A stretch of DNA of 60,781 bases, from assembly GCA_937930695.1 (NCBI GenBank), contig CALHCB010000016.1, forward strand, positions 1-60,781, in the 5' to 3' direction. Position 1 is the stretch's first letter. Each line of letters opens with the position of its first letter. Positions 33,749-41,358 of this stretch are shown piece after piece. Below the pieces are notes generated by a model. It worked only from the letters and a program-made list of their open reading frames with translations. It did not search any database and was not told the DNA's origin. The translations under genes and the position numbers were made by a program. The stretch is from an uncultured Acidimicrobiales bacterium. GTDB taxonomy: Bacteria; Actinomycetota; Acidimicrobiia; Acidimicrobiales; SZUA-35.

Positions 33749-35046
33749 TGCGGATTCGAGTGTTCTCTCATCTCCACCGGCCCGACAGCGGCGGAGGAGC
33801 CGCCATCTTCACCGATCTGGCCGAAGGACTCGCCAGTCGCGGCCACCGAGTCGAGATCGCCTGTTCCTACCCCTACTATCCGGAATGGGCCAACAAGAGC
33901 GGGGCAGCACTCCTTCGTCGTAGCCAAAGCATTGAGAACGATGTCCACGTCACTCGCCACGGAATGTACATCCCGAAGAATCCGGGATCGGTCTGGCAAC
34001 GCGCCTCCTACGAAGCAACGTACGCGTTGTCGCTGAGCCGAACCGTCGTGCGCACCGATCCAGTTGATGCGGTGATCGGGTTCGTTCCGCTTTTGAGCTC
34101 TGGCCTTGCCGCTGTCGCCGACGGCCGCAGACATCGAGTGCCGACGTGGATCAGCGTGCAGGACCTTTCTGGGCGAGCCGCCGCCGGCTATTCCACCGGC
34201 CTCTCGAGCCAGCTGACGAAGCTCGAGGAGCGAGTCCTTGCTGGTGCTGACCTCATCACCACGATCGCGCCACAAATGACCGAGCAGCTCGCACACCTCG
34301 ATGCCTCACGGCTCGGCGTCCGAACGTTTCCAAACTGGCTGCACACCGATGCGGCGGTGCAGATCGAGCGGCAACTCAGCTCCAACGGGCACTCGCGATT
34401 TGATCGTCGACGGCCGCCCCGCTTGCTCTACGCCGGCAACATCGGCAAGAAGCAGGGACTCGACCGAGTCGTCACCGAGCTGGCCGCGACAGATGGCGAC
34501 TTTCATTTCGAAATTTGCGGAAACGGTGCAGGCGAGGAAGAAGTTGATCGTGCCGTTCCGGCAGGTGATGGCCGCTTCACCCGCAGACCGTTTCTCGACG
34601 AAGGCGGATTCATCGAACGTCTCGCCGACGCGGACGCTTTCGTCGTGCCCGAACTCCCGACCGCCTCAGCATCGTTTCTCCCCTCAAAGCTGCTACCTGC
34701 GACCGCAGTTGGGACGCCCATCCTTGCGGTGGCTGGCCCCAAGACGCCGCTTCGGGAAGAGGTTGAGTTGCACAAGACAGGAATAGTCATTGGCTGGGAC
34801 GAGGTTGCTCAGATTCCGCAGGTTGCTCGATCGCTGCGCTCCGAAATCCATCAAACCCCGTCGGCGCTGAGAACGTCGCTCGAGACGAGAGCCGCTCTTC
34901 AGTCGAGCACCCAGGCAATCGACTGGGCAGAACGGCTTCTCGAAGAACTTGTGGAAGAGATTGGTTCCAACCCCACGAAGACGGCTGGCAGCGGCGGACG
35001 CGCACTCACACGTTCGTCAGAAGTGCCGCAACCAGCCACAATGTAA
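33748..35046 (+). CDS. Glycosyltransferase, WcaI/WbuB-like GT4
   Basis: A 432-residue GT-B glycosyltransferase. HLHRPDSGGGAAIFTDLAEGLASRGHRVEI is the donor-domain start typical of WbuB-like enzymes, LLYAGNIGKKQGLDRVV begins the C-terminal domain, and FLPSKLLPATAVGTPILA corresponds to the conserved PSKLxxYxAxGxPV region. In the usual motif a glutamate follows slightly later; here the pattern is only partly kept. Translationally coupled to the sugar transferase. The last 41 bases overlap the convergent azlD. Confidence 0.85.
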   Translation: MRIRVFSHLHRPDSGGGAAIFTDLAEGLASRGHRVEIACSYPYYPEWANKSGAALLRRSQSIENDVHVTRHGMYIPKNPGSVWQRASYEATYALSLSRTVVRTDPVDAVIGFVPLLSSGLAAVADGRRHRVPTWISVQDLSGRAAAGYSTGLSSQLTKLEERVLAGADLITTIAPQMTEQLAHLDASRLGVRTFPNWLHTDAAVQIERQLSSNGHSRFDRRRPPRLLYAGNIGKKQGLDRVVTELAATDGDFHFEICGNGAGEEEVDRAVPAGDGRFTRRPFLDEGGFIERLADADAFVVPELPTASASFLPSKLLPATAVGTPILAVAGPKTPLREEVELHKTGIVIGWDEVAQIPQVARSLRSEIHQTPSALRTSLETRAALQSSTQAIDWAERLLEELVEEIGSNPTKTAGSGGRALTRSSEVPQPATM

Positions 35047-35332
35047 GCATTCCGACGACAAGTGTCAGGATGAGATTGCGGGTTTTCCAGCCGACGAATA
35101 CCGCAAGAGAAATCGCCGCCAGCTCGGGGAGATCCAGACCGTCCATCCCCTCGTCGCCGGCCAAAATCGACACCACCAGGGCGGACATCACCGCAGGTCC
35201 CACATTTTGGAGCGCCCGAACAACCGTGCTCGAAAGTTCGCGGCCCGCAAGAAACAGAATCAGACCTGCTCGTGAGAGGTAGGTGATCAGCCCGATCACG
35301 AGCACTGCGCTGAGCGCGCTGAAGGTGCTCAC
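35006..35332 (-). CDS. azlD: AzlD-family branched-chain amino acid exporter subunit
   Basis: A 108-residue membrane protein with three to four hydrophobic segments. LITYLSRAGLIL matches the AzlD N-terminal motif (TYLxR), followed by VVRALQNVGPAVMSALVV and VGWKTRNLILTLVVGM. It pairs with AzlC to export branched-chain amino acids or analogues. GTG 35332 overlaps the azlC stop by 4 bases; the frame is open much further upstream but only inside azlC. Confidence 0.85.
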   Translation of the reverse strand: MSTFSALSAVLVIGLITYLSRAGLILFLAGRELSSTVVRALQNVGPAVMSALVVSILAGDEGMDGLDLPELAAISLAVFVGWKTRNLILTLVVGMLTLWLVAALLTNV

Positions 35333-36066
35333 CCAGCATCCGCCCGGGCGGCGAAGGTGTCCGCCATCGCTCCCGCCGCCACGCCAGCAATGGCCCCGAC
35401 CAAGAGGCCAAGTCGGTTTGGCATACCCAGGGTGAGCGCACAGACGGTGGCCGCGACAACCGCTGCGACCGCTCCCGGCCAGCGACGAATTCCGAGAACA
35501 ACAAAGCCTGCGAACATGATCGCGGGGGCCGTACCAAGGCGCCACGACTCGGGAACGACGGATCCCGCGGCCATTCCGAGGGACACACAGATGTGCCAAC
35601 CAACCCAGAAGAACAAGCCGATGGCGACGTAGTAGCGACGGAAGCGCCGACCGCTCAGGTCCGGCACTGCCGCGGTCATGGCGAAGACCTGATCAATCAG
35701 CAAGTAGGGGCCGACCCAGCGAAACCATCGTGGCTGGTCCGCAAATCGACTCGCCGTAGCGGCGGAGTACATCACGTGGCGGGAATTGATGATGGCTGCT
35801 GTTGCAACCAAGGTCAGCCACGACACGCTTCCGGCGAGCGACACGGTCGCGAATTGTGCCGCACCAGCCCAGATGATCGACGAAGACAACCAGCCAACCC
35901 AGCCTGGCATCGCCGATTCAGAGATGGCGACGCCCACGATGAACGCGAACGGAATCGCGGGAAGGAAGATAGGAAATGAGTCAGCTGACGCTTGTCGAAT
36001 GATTGAGGTGACCGAGAGGTCGTCCTCAGATGTTCCGCCGGGAGAGCCGCCAGCCTTGGCGGTCAG
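35329..36066 (-). CDS. azlC: AzlC-family exporter subunit, probable CTG start
   Basis: The large subunit of the AzlCD exporter. The first standard start, GTG 35937, would give 202 residues and remove part of the first membrane helix. The frame stays open upstream and encodes RQASADSFPIFLPAIPFAF, which fits the AzlC N-terminus, but contains no ATG, GTG or TTG before a stop near 36110. CTG 36066 overlaps the aldolase stop as CTGA, just as ATGA and GTGA overlaps join genes elsewhere here, and gives 245 residues, the usual size. GAAQFA and NSRHVMYSAA are AzlC signatures. Family sure, start inferred. Confidence 0.8.
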   Translation of the reverse strand: MTAKAGGSPGGTSEDDLSVTSIIRQASADSFPIFLPAIPFAFIVGVAISESAMPGWVGWLSSSIIWAGAAQFATVSLAGSVSWLTLVATAAIINSRHVMYSAATASRFADQPRWFRWVGPYLLIDQVFAMTAAVPDLSGRRFRRYYVAIGLFFWVGWHICVSLGMAAGSVVPESWRLGTAPAIMFAGFVVLGIRRWPGAVAAVVAATVCALTLGMPNRLGLLVGAIAGVAAGAMADTFAARADAG

Positions 36067-36950
36067 GTGATTGACGCCGCGTGGATTGATGCGATCGAAG
36101 CATCAAGGGTGCCGTTGAACTCGTCGTCGCTCTGCTTGGCCGAAAGCCCCTCGGAGAGCGCACGGGAGAAGCTGGCGATCATGCCGTTATTGCGAGACAA
36201 ACGAGCGTTGGCCTCATCACGGCTGTAGCCACCGGAGAGAGCCACGACCTTCACGACGTTCGGATGTTCGATGAGCTCGGAGTAGAAGTTGTCTTCTTCG
36301 GGAAGCGTCAGCTTCAGCATGACCAGCTGATCGGAGCTGAGGTCGTTGGCCTGCTCGAGAATGCTGGCGGCAAGCAACGCCTCGGCCTCAGCCTTTTCCG
36401 GGCTGTGAATGTCGATCTCGGGTTCGATGATCGGGACAAGCCCCGCGGCGATGATTTGCTTGCCGACTTCGAACTGCTGACTCACTACAGCATCAACGCC
36501 AGCCTTGTTTGCCATCTTGACAACAGACCGCATCTTGGTACCGAAGATGTTCTTAGTGCTGGCCCGAGCGAGCAATTCGTCGAGGCCGGGCATGTCCTTC
36601 ATGACCTGTGCACCGTTCTCTTCATCAGCGAGACCCTTGTCGCACTTGAGGAACGGAACGACGCCGCAGTTGTTCCAGAGGTAGTCGCCAGTATCGATTC
36701 CCTCGATCTGACGATCCATGGTCATCTCGAAGAGGATCGCGCCGATCACACGGTCGCCGGTGAACGCTGGGCTCGTGATGATGCGACTGCGCATCGCGTG
36801 CACGAGGTCGAACATGGCATCATCGCCGTCGTATTCGCCCTCTTCGATGCCGTAGGCCGCCAGCGCCTTGGGGGTGCTGCCGCCGCTCTGGTCCAGTGCG
36901 GCAATGAAGCCGTGACCGGTGCGGATCTTGTCGAGCTGTTCTGCGTTCAT
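36063..36950 (-). CDS. Class I fructose-bisphosphate aldolase
   Basis: A 295-residue Schiff-base aldolase cleaving fructose 1,6-bisphosphate. GFIAALDQSGGSTPKAL is the N-terminal phosphate-site motif, IIEPEIDIHSPEK holds conserved acids, the probable Schiff-base Lys is in VMLKLTLPEE, and VVALSGGYSRDEAN is the second phosphate loop. ATG 36950 is preceded by no strong ribosome site. Its stop abuts azlC as described there. Why a glycolytic enzyme precedes an amino-acid exporter is unclear. Confidence 0.9.
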   Translation of the reverse strand: MNAEQLDKIRTGHGFIAALDQSGGSTPKALAAYGIEEGEYDGDDAMFDLVHAMRSRIITSPAFTGDRVIGAILFEMTMDRQIEGIDTGDYLWNNCGVVPFLKCDKGLADEENGAQVMKDMPGLDELLARASTKNIFGTKMRSVVKMANKAGVDAVVSQQFEVGKQIIAAGLVPIIEPEIDIHSPEKAEAEALLAASILEQANDLSSDQLVMLKLTLPEEDNFYSELIEHPNVVKVVALSGGYSRDEANARLSRNNGMIASFSRALSEGLSAKQSDDEFNGTLDASIASIHAASIT

Positions 36951-37005
36951 TGTGTGTTGTCCCGTTGGGTCGAGAAAGCGATCAACTACCGATCGTAAGC
37001 GCCGC

Positions 37006-37158
37006 TCACAGCGGAACCAGGGCAATGTGGCGGTTTCCGGTGGGTCCTATGGCCCAAAGGCCGTTGGATCGCAGAGAAACTTCAACGAGACGATCCGCTT
37101 TGAACATCACTGTTTGGACCGTCGACGTCCACTCTGGAAGGGTGGAGAGATGTTGCAC
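37006..37158 (-). CDS. Small protein with strong ribosome site
   Basis: A 50-residue frame from GTG 37158, with GGAGGG 7 bases upstream, ending 55 bases before the aldolase gene. The product begins VQHLSTLPEWTSTVQTV and ends WAIGPTGNRHIALVPL; composition and codon use look natural. It reads like a short beta-rich peptide with no membrane segment. No family recognised. It occupies most of the 36951-37193 gap. Confidence 0.45.
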   Translation of the reverse strand: MQHLSTLPEWTSTVQTVMFKADRLVEVSLRSNGLWAIGPTGNRHIALVPL

Positions 37159-37193
37159 GTTGAAGCCCTCCTGCGTCCCGTGGCCGATCGCCC

Positions 37194-38093
37194 ATGAGCG
37201 CAGGTGAGCGACTGCCCGGCGCTCCAGAACCAGATCACCTCTGGCAAGGCGACGGGGTCTCGATTGCTGGAGACTCCTGGGGCGAAAGTGGCTCGCCACT
37301 CGTCATGCTTCTTCATGGCGGGGGTCAGACGCGGCACGCGTGGCGAGGCACCGGCGAGACCCTCGGCAAGAGCGGGTACCACGCCTTTGCCATCGATGCC
37401 CGAGGGCACGGCGATAGCGAATGGGCGCCCGACGGCGACTACGAACGAGGCCGGATGATCGAAGACACCCGCCTTGTTGTTGAACAGATCCGGGCCGAGC
37501 ATCCCGGCAGCAACGCACCGGCATTCGTTGGAGCTTCGATGGGAGGTAACGCGAGCTTGGCCGGCCTGGGCGAAGGTTCGCTCGTCGGGTCATCGTTGGT
37601 GTTGGTCGACATCGCGCCGCGCATTCGTGCACAGGGCACGAAGAAGATCGGTGAGTTCATGGGGCAAAAGCCCAACGGGTTCGACAGTCTCGAAGAAGTG
37701 GCCGACGCCATCTCGAGCTACCAACCTCATCGAGAACGGCCCCGCAACCTGGAGGGTTTGGCCAAGAACATCCGGTTAGGAGCTGACGGGAAGTATCACT
37801 GGCATTGGGATCCCGCATATCGAAGTCGCCCCCGTCTCACTCGCGACGAAACCAGGGTTCGCACTCGTCGGCTCGAAGACGCGGCTCGGAACCTGTCGAT
37901 CCCCACGATGCTGATCCGAGGTGGTCTTTCTGATGTTCTCGATGAGGCCGGAGCTCAAGCCTTTCTCGATCTGGTGCCCCAAGCTGAATACGTGAACATC
38001 ACGGGTGCGGCGCACATGGTCGCGGGAGACCGGAACGACACGTTCGGTGAAGCAATGATGAGCTTCCTCGCTCGAAACCATCAGCCGCAATAG
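37194..38093 (+). CDS. Alpha/beta hydrolase
   Basis: A 299-residue serine hydrolase of the epoxide-hydrolase/esterase-like group. MLLHGGGQTRHAW is the oxyanion region, Ser in GASMGGNAS the nucleophile, the Asp in GGLSDVLDE the likely acid, and the His in TGAAHMVAGD the base. The cap region (about 140-210) is Arg-rich. ATG 37194 starts 35 bases from the divergent small gene. An SDR gene follows after 69 bases, possibly in the same transcript. Substrate unknown. Confidence 0.85.
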   Translation: MSAGERLPGAPEPDHLWQGDGVSIAGDSWGESGSPLVMLLHGGGQTRHAWRGTGETLGKSGYHAFAIDARGHGDSEWAPDGDYERGRMIEDTRLVVEQIRAEHPGSNAPAFVGASMGGNASLAGLGEGSLVGSSLVLVDIAPRIRAQGTKKIGEFMGQKPNGFDSLEEVADAISSYQPHRERPRNLEGLAKNIRLGADGKYHWHWDPAYRSRPRLTRDETRVRTRRLEDAARNLSIPTMLIRGGLSDVLDEAGAQAFLDLVPQAEYVNITGAAHMVAGDRNDTFGEAMMSFLARNHQPQ

Positions 38094-38162
38094 CTCTGTC
38101 AACTTGCTCCATTCCGAACTCTCCAGAACCCAGCAGTCCACAATCACAGCCGAAGGAACGCC

Positions 38163-38945
38163 ATGAAACTGAAGAACCGAGTCTGCGTCGTCACGGGTGG
38201 TGCCAGTGGCATCGGCAAGGCGATGTGCGAACTCTTCGCCGCGGAGGGAGCGCGGTCTATCGTTGTCATTGACCGCGATGAGGCCGGGGCTCAAGCAGTC
38301 GCAAGTTCGGTGAACGGCCATGCGGAGGTCTGCGACCTGGCGGATGGCGACGCCATCACCGACGTGCTCACGAGGATCGAAAACGATCTCGGCCCAATCG
38401 ATGTGTTGTGCAACAACGCAGGGATCGCGTCAGGCGGTGATCCCCTCACCACGCCGATCGACGAGTGGCAGAAGCAGTGGGATGTCAACGTGATGAGCCA
38501 CGTCCATGCCGTTCGTGCGGTACTCCCTGCGATGCTGGCCAGGGGTGAAGGCCACATTCTCCATACGGCGTCCATGGCGGGAATTCTGACCAGCCATGGG
38601 AATGCCCCCTATGCCACGTCCAAGCACGCTGTGGTTGGTCTCGCCGAGTGGCTGTCGATCACTTATCACGACAAGGGAATTCGCTCCTACCTGTTGGCTC
38701 CGCTCGGTGTCCGGACCCCGATGCTTCCCGATCAAGACTCCGAATGGGCCAAGTCCGCAGCTGGTCCACTTCGCGAGCCGGAGGAGGTAGCCCAGCAGGT
38801 GGTTGACGCATTCGACGAAGAGCGATTCTTGATCCTCACCGATCCGATCGCTGCTGATTGGATGGAGTTCAAGACGAAGGATCCGGAGAAGTGGCTCAAG
38901 GGCATGCGTCGCCTTCAGGCTCGCATCGACGCGGCCAGCGAGTAG
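38163..38945 (+). CDS. Short-chain dehydrogenase/reductase
   Basis: A 260-residue classical SDR. The cofactor loop TGGASGIG, the NNAG motif in LCNNAGIA, Ser in HTASMAG and YATSK supply the cofactor site and Ser-Tyr-Lys triad. Asp after beta-2 (VIDRDEAG) favours NAD(H). GAAGGA lies 5 bases before the ATG. The C-terminal 60 residues are more variable and set an unknown substrate. The end of the gene is partly duplicated just downstream (38956-38973). Confidence 0.9.
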   Translation: MKLKNRVCVVTGGASGIGKAMCELFAAEGARSIVVIDRDEAGAQAVASSVNGHAEVCDLADGDAITDVLTRIENDLGPIDVLCNNAGIASGGDPLTTPIDEWQKQWDVNVMSHVHAVRAVLPAMLARGEGHILHTASMAGILTSHGNAPYATSKHAVVGLAEWLSITYHDKGIRSYLLAPLGVRTPMLPDQDSEWAKSAAGPLREPEEVAQQVVDAFDEERFLILTDPIAADWMEFKTKDPEKWLKGMRRLQARIDAASE

Positions 38946-38984
38946 AGAACGAGCCGCGGCCAGCGAGTAAAGAGACAGCCGCGG
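38931..38984. repeat. Short duplication and hairpin after the SDR gene
   Basis: GCGGCCAGCGAGTAGAGA (38931-38948, containing the SDR stop) recurs with one change at 38956-38973. CCGCGGC (38954-38960) pairs with GCCGCGG (38978-38984) around a 17-base loop, placed between two convergent genes, so it may serve as a terminator. No clear T-run follows. Confidence 0.55.
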
Positions 38985-38986
38985 GG

Positions 38987-39448
38987 CTATTCCTCGACGA
39001 TGAGGGTTGCCTCCATCGCCGGATGGATGCTGCAAATGAACGCGTAGGTACCCGGCGCAGAAGGGGCAACGAACGAACTCGCGCCCGTTGCATCGATGGT
39101 GCCGGTGTCGAACGATCCATCCTCAGCGGTGACGGTATGCGGTGCAGTATCGCTGTTGTTGACAGCAACAACCGCGCCGGGGCCAACGGGAGCGAACGAG
39201 CCGAACGCAAAGTCGGCAATGTCGATTCGGCCAGCTTGGTCTCCTGACCCCGCGTCGTCAGCCTGTTCATCTTTGGCGAGAGCTGCGTCGTTCGCGTTTG
39301 GGTCAGCGGCGCCACCATCCTGATTCACTTCGTAGCCGGCGTTAGCCACGGGGTCGGGTGCGCTTGGAGCAGGCCGAGCAAGCCCGAGGGCGGCCCCGAG
39401 CCCTGCGACAACACAAATCGCAGCTGTTGGCGTGAACTTGTTGGTCAT
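38987..39448 (-). CDS. Secreted cupredoxin (plastocyanin-like copper protein)
   Basis: A 153-residue exported electron-transfer-type protein. An N-terminal hydrophobic signal (about 8-25) and an acidic linker precede a cupredoxin domain (about 70-153). Copper ligands are visible as His in TAPHTVTAEDG and the C-terminal CSIHPAM (Cys, His, Met). GAGGAG precedes the ATG by 7 bases. It follows the DUF6529 membrane protein by 10 bases, a pairing suggesting that the two work together in periplasmic electron transfer. Confidence 0.85.
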   Translation of the reverse strand: MTNKFTPTAAICVVAGLGAALGLARPAPSAPDPVANAGYEVNQDGGAADPNANDAALAKDEQADDAGSGDQAGRIDIADFAFGSFAPVGPGAVVAVNNSDTAPHTVTAEDGSFDTGTIDATGASSFVAPSAPGTYAFICSIHPAMEATLIVEE

Positions 39449-39458
39449 CAGATGCTCC

Positions 39459-40064
39459 TCAGACGCCCGGAAAGCCGAAGTTCTGGAAGAACCAGAGCGA
39501 CGATGTGAGCCAGATCAAACTCAAGATTGCGACGAGCGATCCGCCCGCAACCGGCAACGTGATGCCGGGCAAACGCTTGGCCCGCAACAACAGCAGCTTG
39601 GTTGTAAAGGCCCCGTAGAACGCACATCCAAGCAACGAATGCGCCAGCACCCGGGTGGTCAGCGTTTGAAAGCCGAGTGACCACAAGCAGTGATAGGCCA
39701 CGGGCAAGGTGAGTACGAAGGCCACCGTTCCCATCCATCGATGAACGGATGACGCCGCATCGGGTGCGGGCCCCGCCCCTGGCAATCGTCCCCACATCCA
39801 GAGAGCTGAGATGAGCTGAAGGAGGGCGAAACACCCGGCTGCTGTGGTGAACCACGCCTTCATTGACAGCACCGATGGAAATCCAAATGTTTGGATCCCC
39901 ACTCCTGTTGCACCGTGAAGCCTGCCGTAGACCCCGAGCGAGATGGACACTGCTGCGCCCACGCTCGCCGCGAGTCCGATGGCGCTCACTCCCCCAAATC
40001 CGGTTCGACTGTCGCCTTCACCAATGACTTCGGGCGATCCCGAAAAACGTCCTGATGTTTCCAT
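39459..40064 (-). CDS. DUF6529-like membrane protein
   Basis: A 201-residue protein with five hydrophobic helices. His residues in SVHRWMG, PVAYHCLW and LAHSLLG lie within or near helices, a layout like cytochrome b561-type haem or redox proteins, although no function is established. It resembles the DUF6529 family, often next to cupredoxins in actinobacteria as here. It is upstream of the cupredoxin gene in one operon. Confidence 0.72.
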   Translation of the reverse strand: METSGRFSGSPEVIGEGDSRTGFGGVSAIGLAASVGAAVSISLGVYGRLHGATGVGIQTFGFPSVLSMKAWFTTAAGCFALLQLISALWMWGRLPGAGPAPDAASSVHRWMGTVAFVLTLPVAYHCLWSLGFQTLTTRVLAHSLLGCAFYGAFTTKLLLLRAKRLPGITLPVAGGSLVAILSLIWLTSSLWFFQNFGFPGV

Positions 40065-40132
40065 CCCTTTGGTCCCTCCTCGGACGGGCGATTCGAACTC
40101 GAACTCGCACCGTCAACCCCTCAATCCCTAGC

Positions 40133-40534
40133 ATGACGACCGTGCCGTCGCCGAACAAAGAGATCGAAGCCGTCCTGGTCGCCAACCAGGCCTTCTACTC
40201 AGCGCACGAACAACGAGACCTCGTGGCGATGGAAGCAGTGTGGGAGCAAGGGCCCAGTTGTGTGTGCATTCACCCCGGCTGGCCGATCCTTCGAGGCTGG
40301 GATGCCATCCTGAATTCGTGGACGAGAATCTTCGCCGGACCGGGTCGCAATCAGTTCATCTTGACCAACATCTCGGGATCGGTTCGAGGCACAACTGCGT
40401 GGGTGACCCTCGATGAGAACATGATGGATCAGGCCAACACCGGCACGATCGCTGCAACGAACATGTTCGTTCGAACCGATTCGGGTTGGCGCCTCGTTCT
40501 TCATCACGGTTCGCCCGTGGCCCAGCGCCGCTGA
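40133..40534 (+). CDS. NTF2-like (SnoaL/DUF4440) protein
   Basis: A 133-residue single-domain protein with the cone-shaped NTF2-like pattern: an N-terminal helix EIEAVLVANQAFYSAHEQRDLVAME, CIHPGWPILRGWDAILNSW, and terminal strands MFVRTDSGWRLVLHHGSP. Similar small proteins serve as isomerases, dehydratases or protein partners; no catalytic set can be assigned. ATG 40133 has no clear ribosome site, so the start is uncertain. It diverges from the DUF6529 gene. Confidence 0.75.
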   Translation: MTTVPSPNKEIEAVLVANQAFYSAHEQRDLVAMEAVWEQGPSCVCIHPGWPILRGWDAILNSWTRIFAGPGRNQFILTNISGSVRGTTAWVTLDENMMDQANTGTIAATNMFVRTDSGWRLVLHHGSPVAQRR

Positions 40535-40539
40535 ATCGA

Positions 40540-41343
40540 TCAGTCGGTCCACGGTCGAGAGGCAGTGACGAGCCCAGGACTGATGACTCCATGATGTCCG
40601 TCGGCTCCCGGTGAGTTCGCCCAGAGAGCGCCCGCCGGAACGTCGACGACAGGAAGGGCCACGGCTCCTGAAGTGCTCATGGTCGATGGCGCGCCGCTGA
40701 GAACCCAGGTGGTTCCGCCGGCCGGGGCCACTCGGAGCGCCACCGCATCGGGATGCCACGCCGCGACGATGGAACCAAGCGTTCTGCCGGAGCTGCGGTC
40801 AAGACGGGTGTGCATGGGCCCGGCAAGAACCAACGTGAAGGCTTGTGGCTGACGATCCATAGCGCTGAGAAGATTGTGGGCCATGACCTCATCGCGCGGT
40901 TGCTCGAGCATGCCAATCGCGTCGAGTGGCACCGGGGAACCGGGAGCGACCCATGGCCCATCCATCGCGACGAGCATCAGCTTGTCGTCTGCCACGTCCT
41001 GATCCTGATTCAACTCGAGGCGGTGCGCGTTGAGATCTGAGACGAGTTGTGCCATCGCTTGGCTGGATCGTCCGTCTTGGAACTCTGCCCGACGCCGAAA
41101 GAAGGAACCGACGGGCCCACCGTCGAGTCGCTCGGTCATCGGAATCTCCAAACCAACGATCACCTCGAGCCCGATCGACGTGGCGTGTTTGACCGCCATC
41201 ATCACAAGCTGCGGGAGCTCCTGGGTGCCCGGCAGATCACCGATGAAGACCAGACCGCCGGGCTTCATGAGCGGACGTAGTTCGACACAACAGGTTGTGA
41301 TCTCGAGCGAGGGCTCGGACGGTTGCGGCGACGTAGTACTCAT
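40540..41343 (-). CDS. Uncharacterised protein, possibly EreA/ChaN-like
   Basis: A 267-residue protein. The segment FIGDLPGTQELPQLVMMAV followed by GLEVIVGLEIPMTE resembles the GExHGTxExP...LEIP pattern of EreA/ChaN/TraB-related proteins, but the usual Glu and His of the first motif appear as Asp and Pro, so activity could be lost. No signal peptide. ATG 41343, with GAAGGTG upstream, is preferred to GTG 41349. It follows the peptidase gene by 15 bases, probably as an operon. The family call is tentative. Confidence 0.5.
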   Translation of the reverse strand: MSTTSPQPSEPSLEITTCCVELRPLMKPGGLVFIGDLPGTQELPQLVMMAVKHATSIGLEVIVGLEIPMTERLDGGPVGSFFRRRAEFQDGRSSQAMAQLVSDLNAHRLELNQDQDVADDKLMLVAMDGPWVAPGSPVPLDAIGMLEQPRDEVMAHNLLSAMDRQPQAFTLVLAGPMHTRLDRSSGRTLGSIVAAWHPDAVALRVAPAGGTTWVLSGAPSTMSTSGAVALPVVDVPAGALWANSPGADGHHGVISPGLVTASRPWTD

Positions 41344-41358
41344 GCCCACCTTCGGTTC

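Noticed and set aside
40079-40130. tRNA-like piece with GTTCGAATC on the - strand
   Set aside because: The five-base T-stem does not pair and no acceptor or anticodon stem can be built. It is not a tRNA and I found no second copy to suggest an attachment site.
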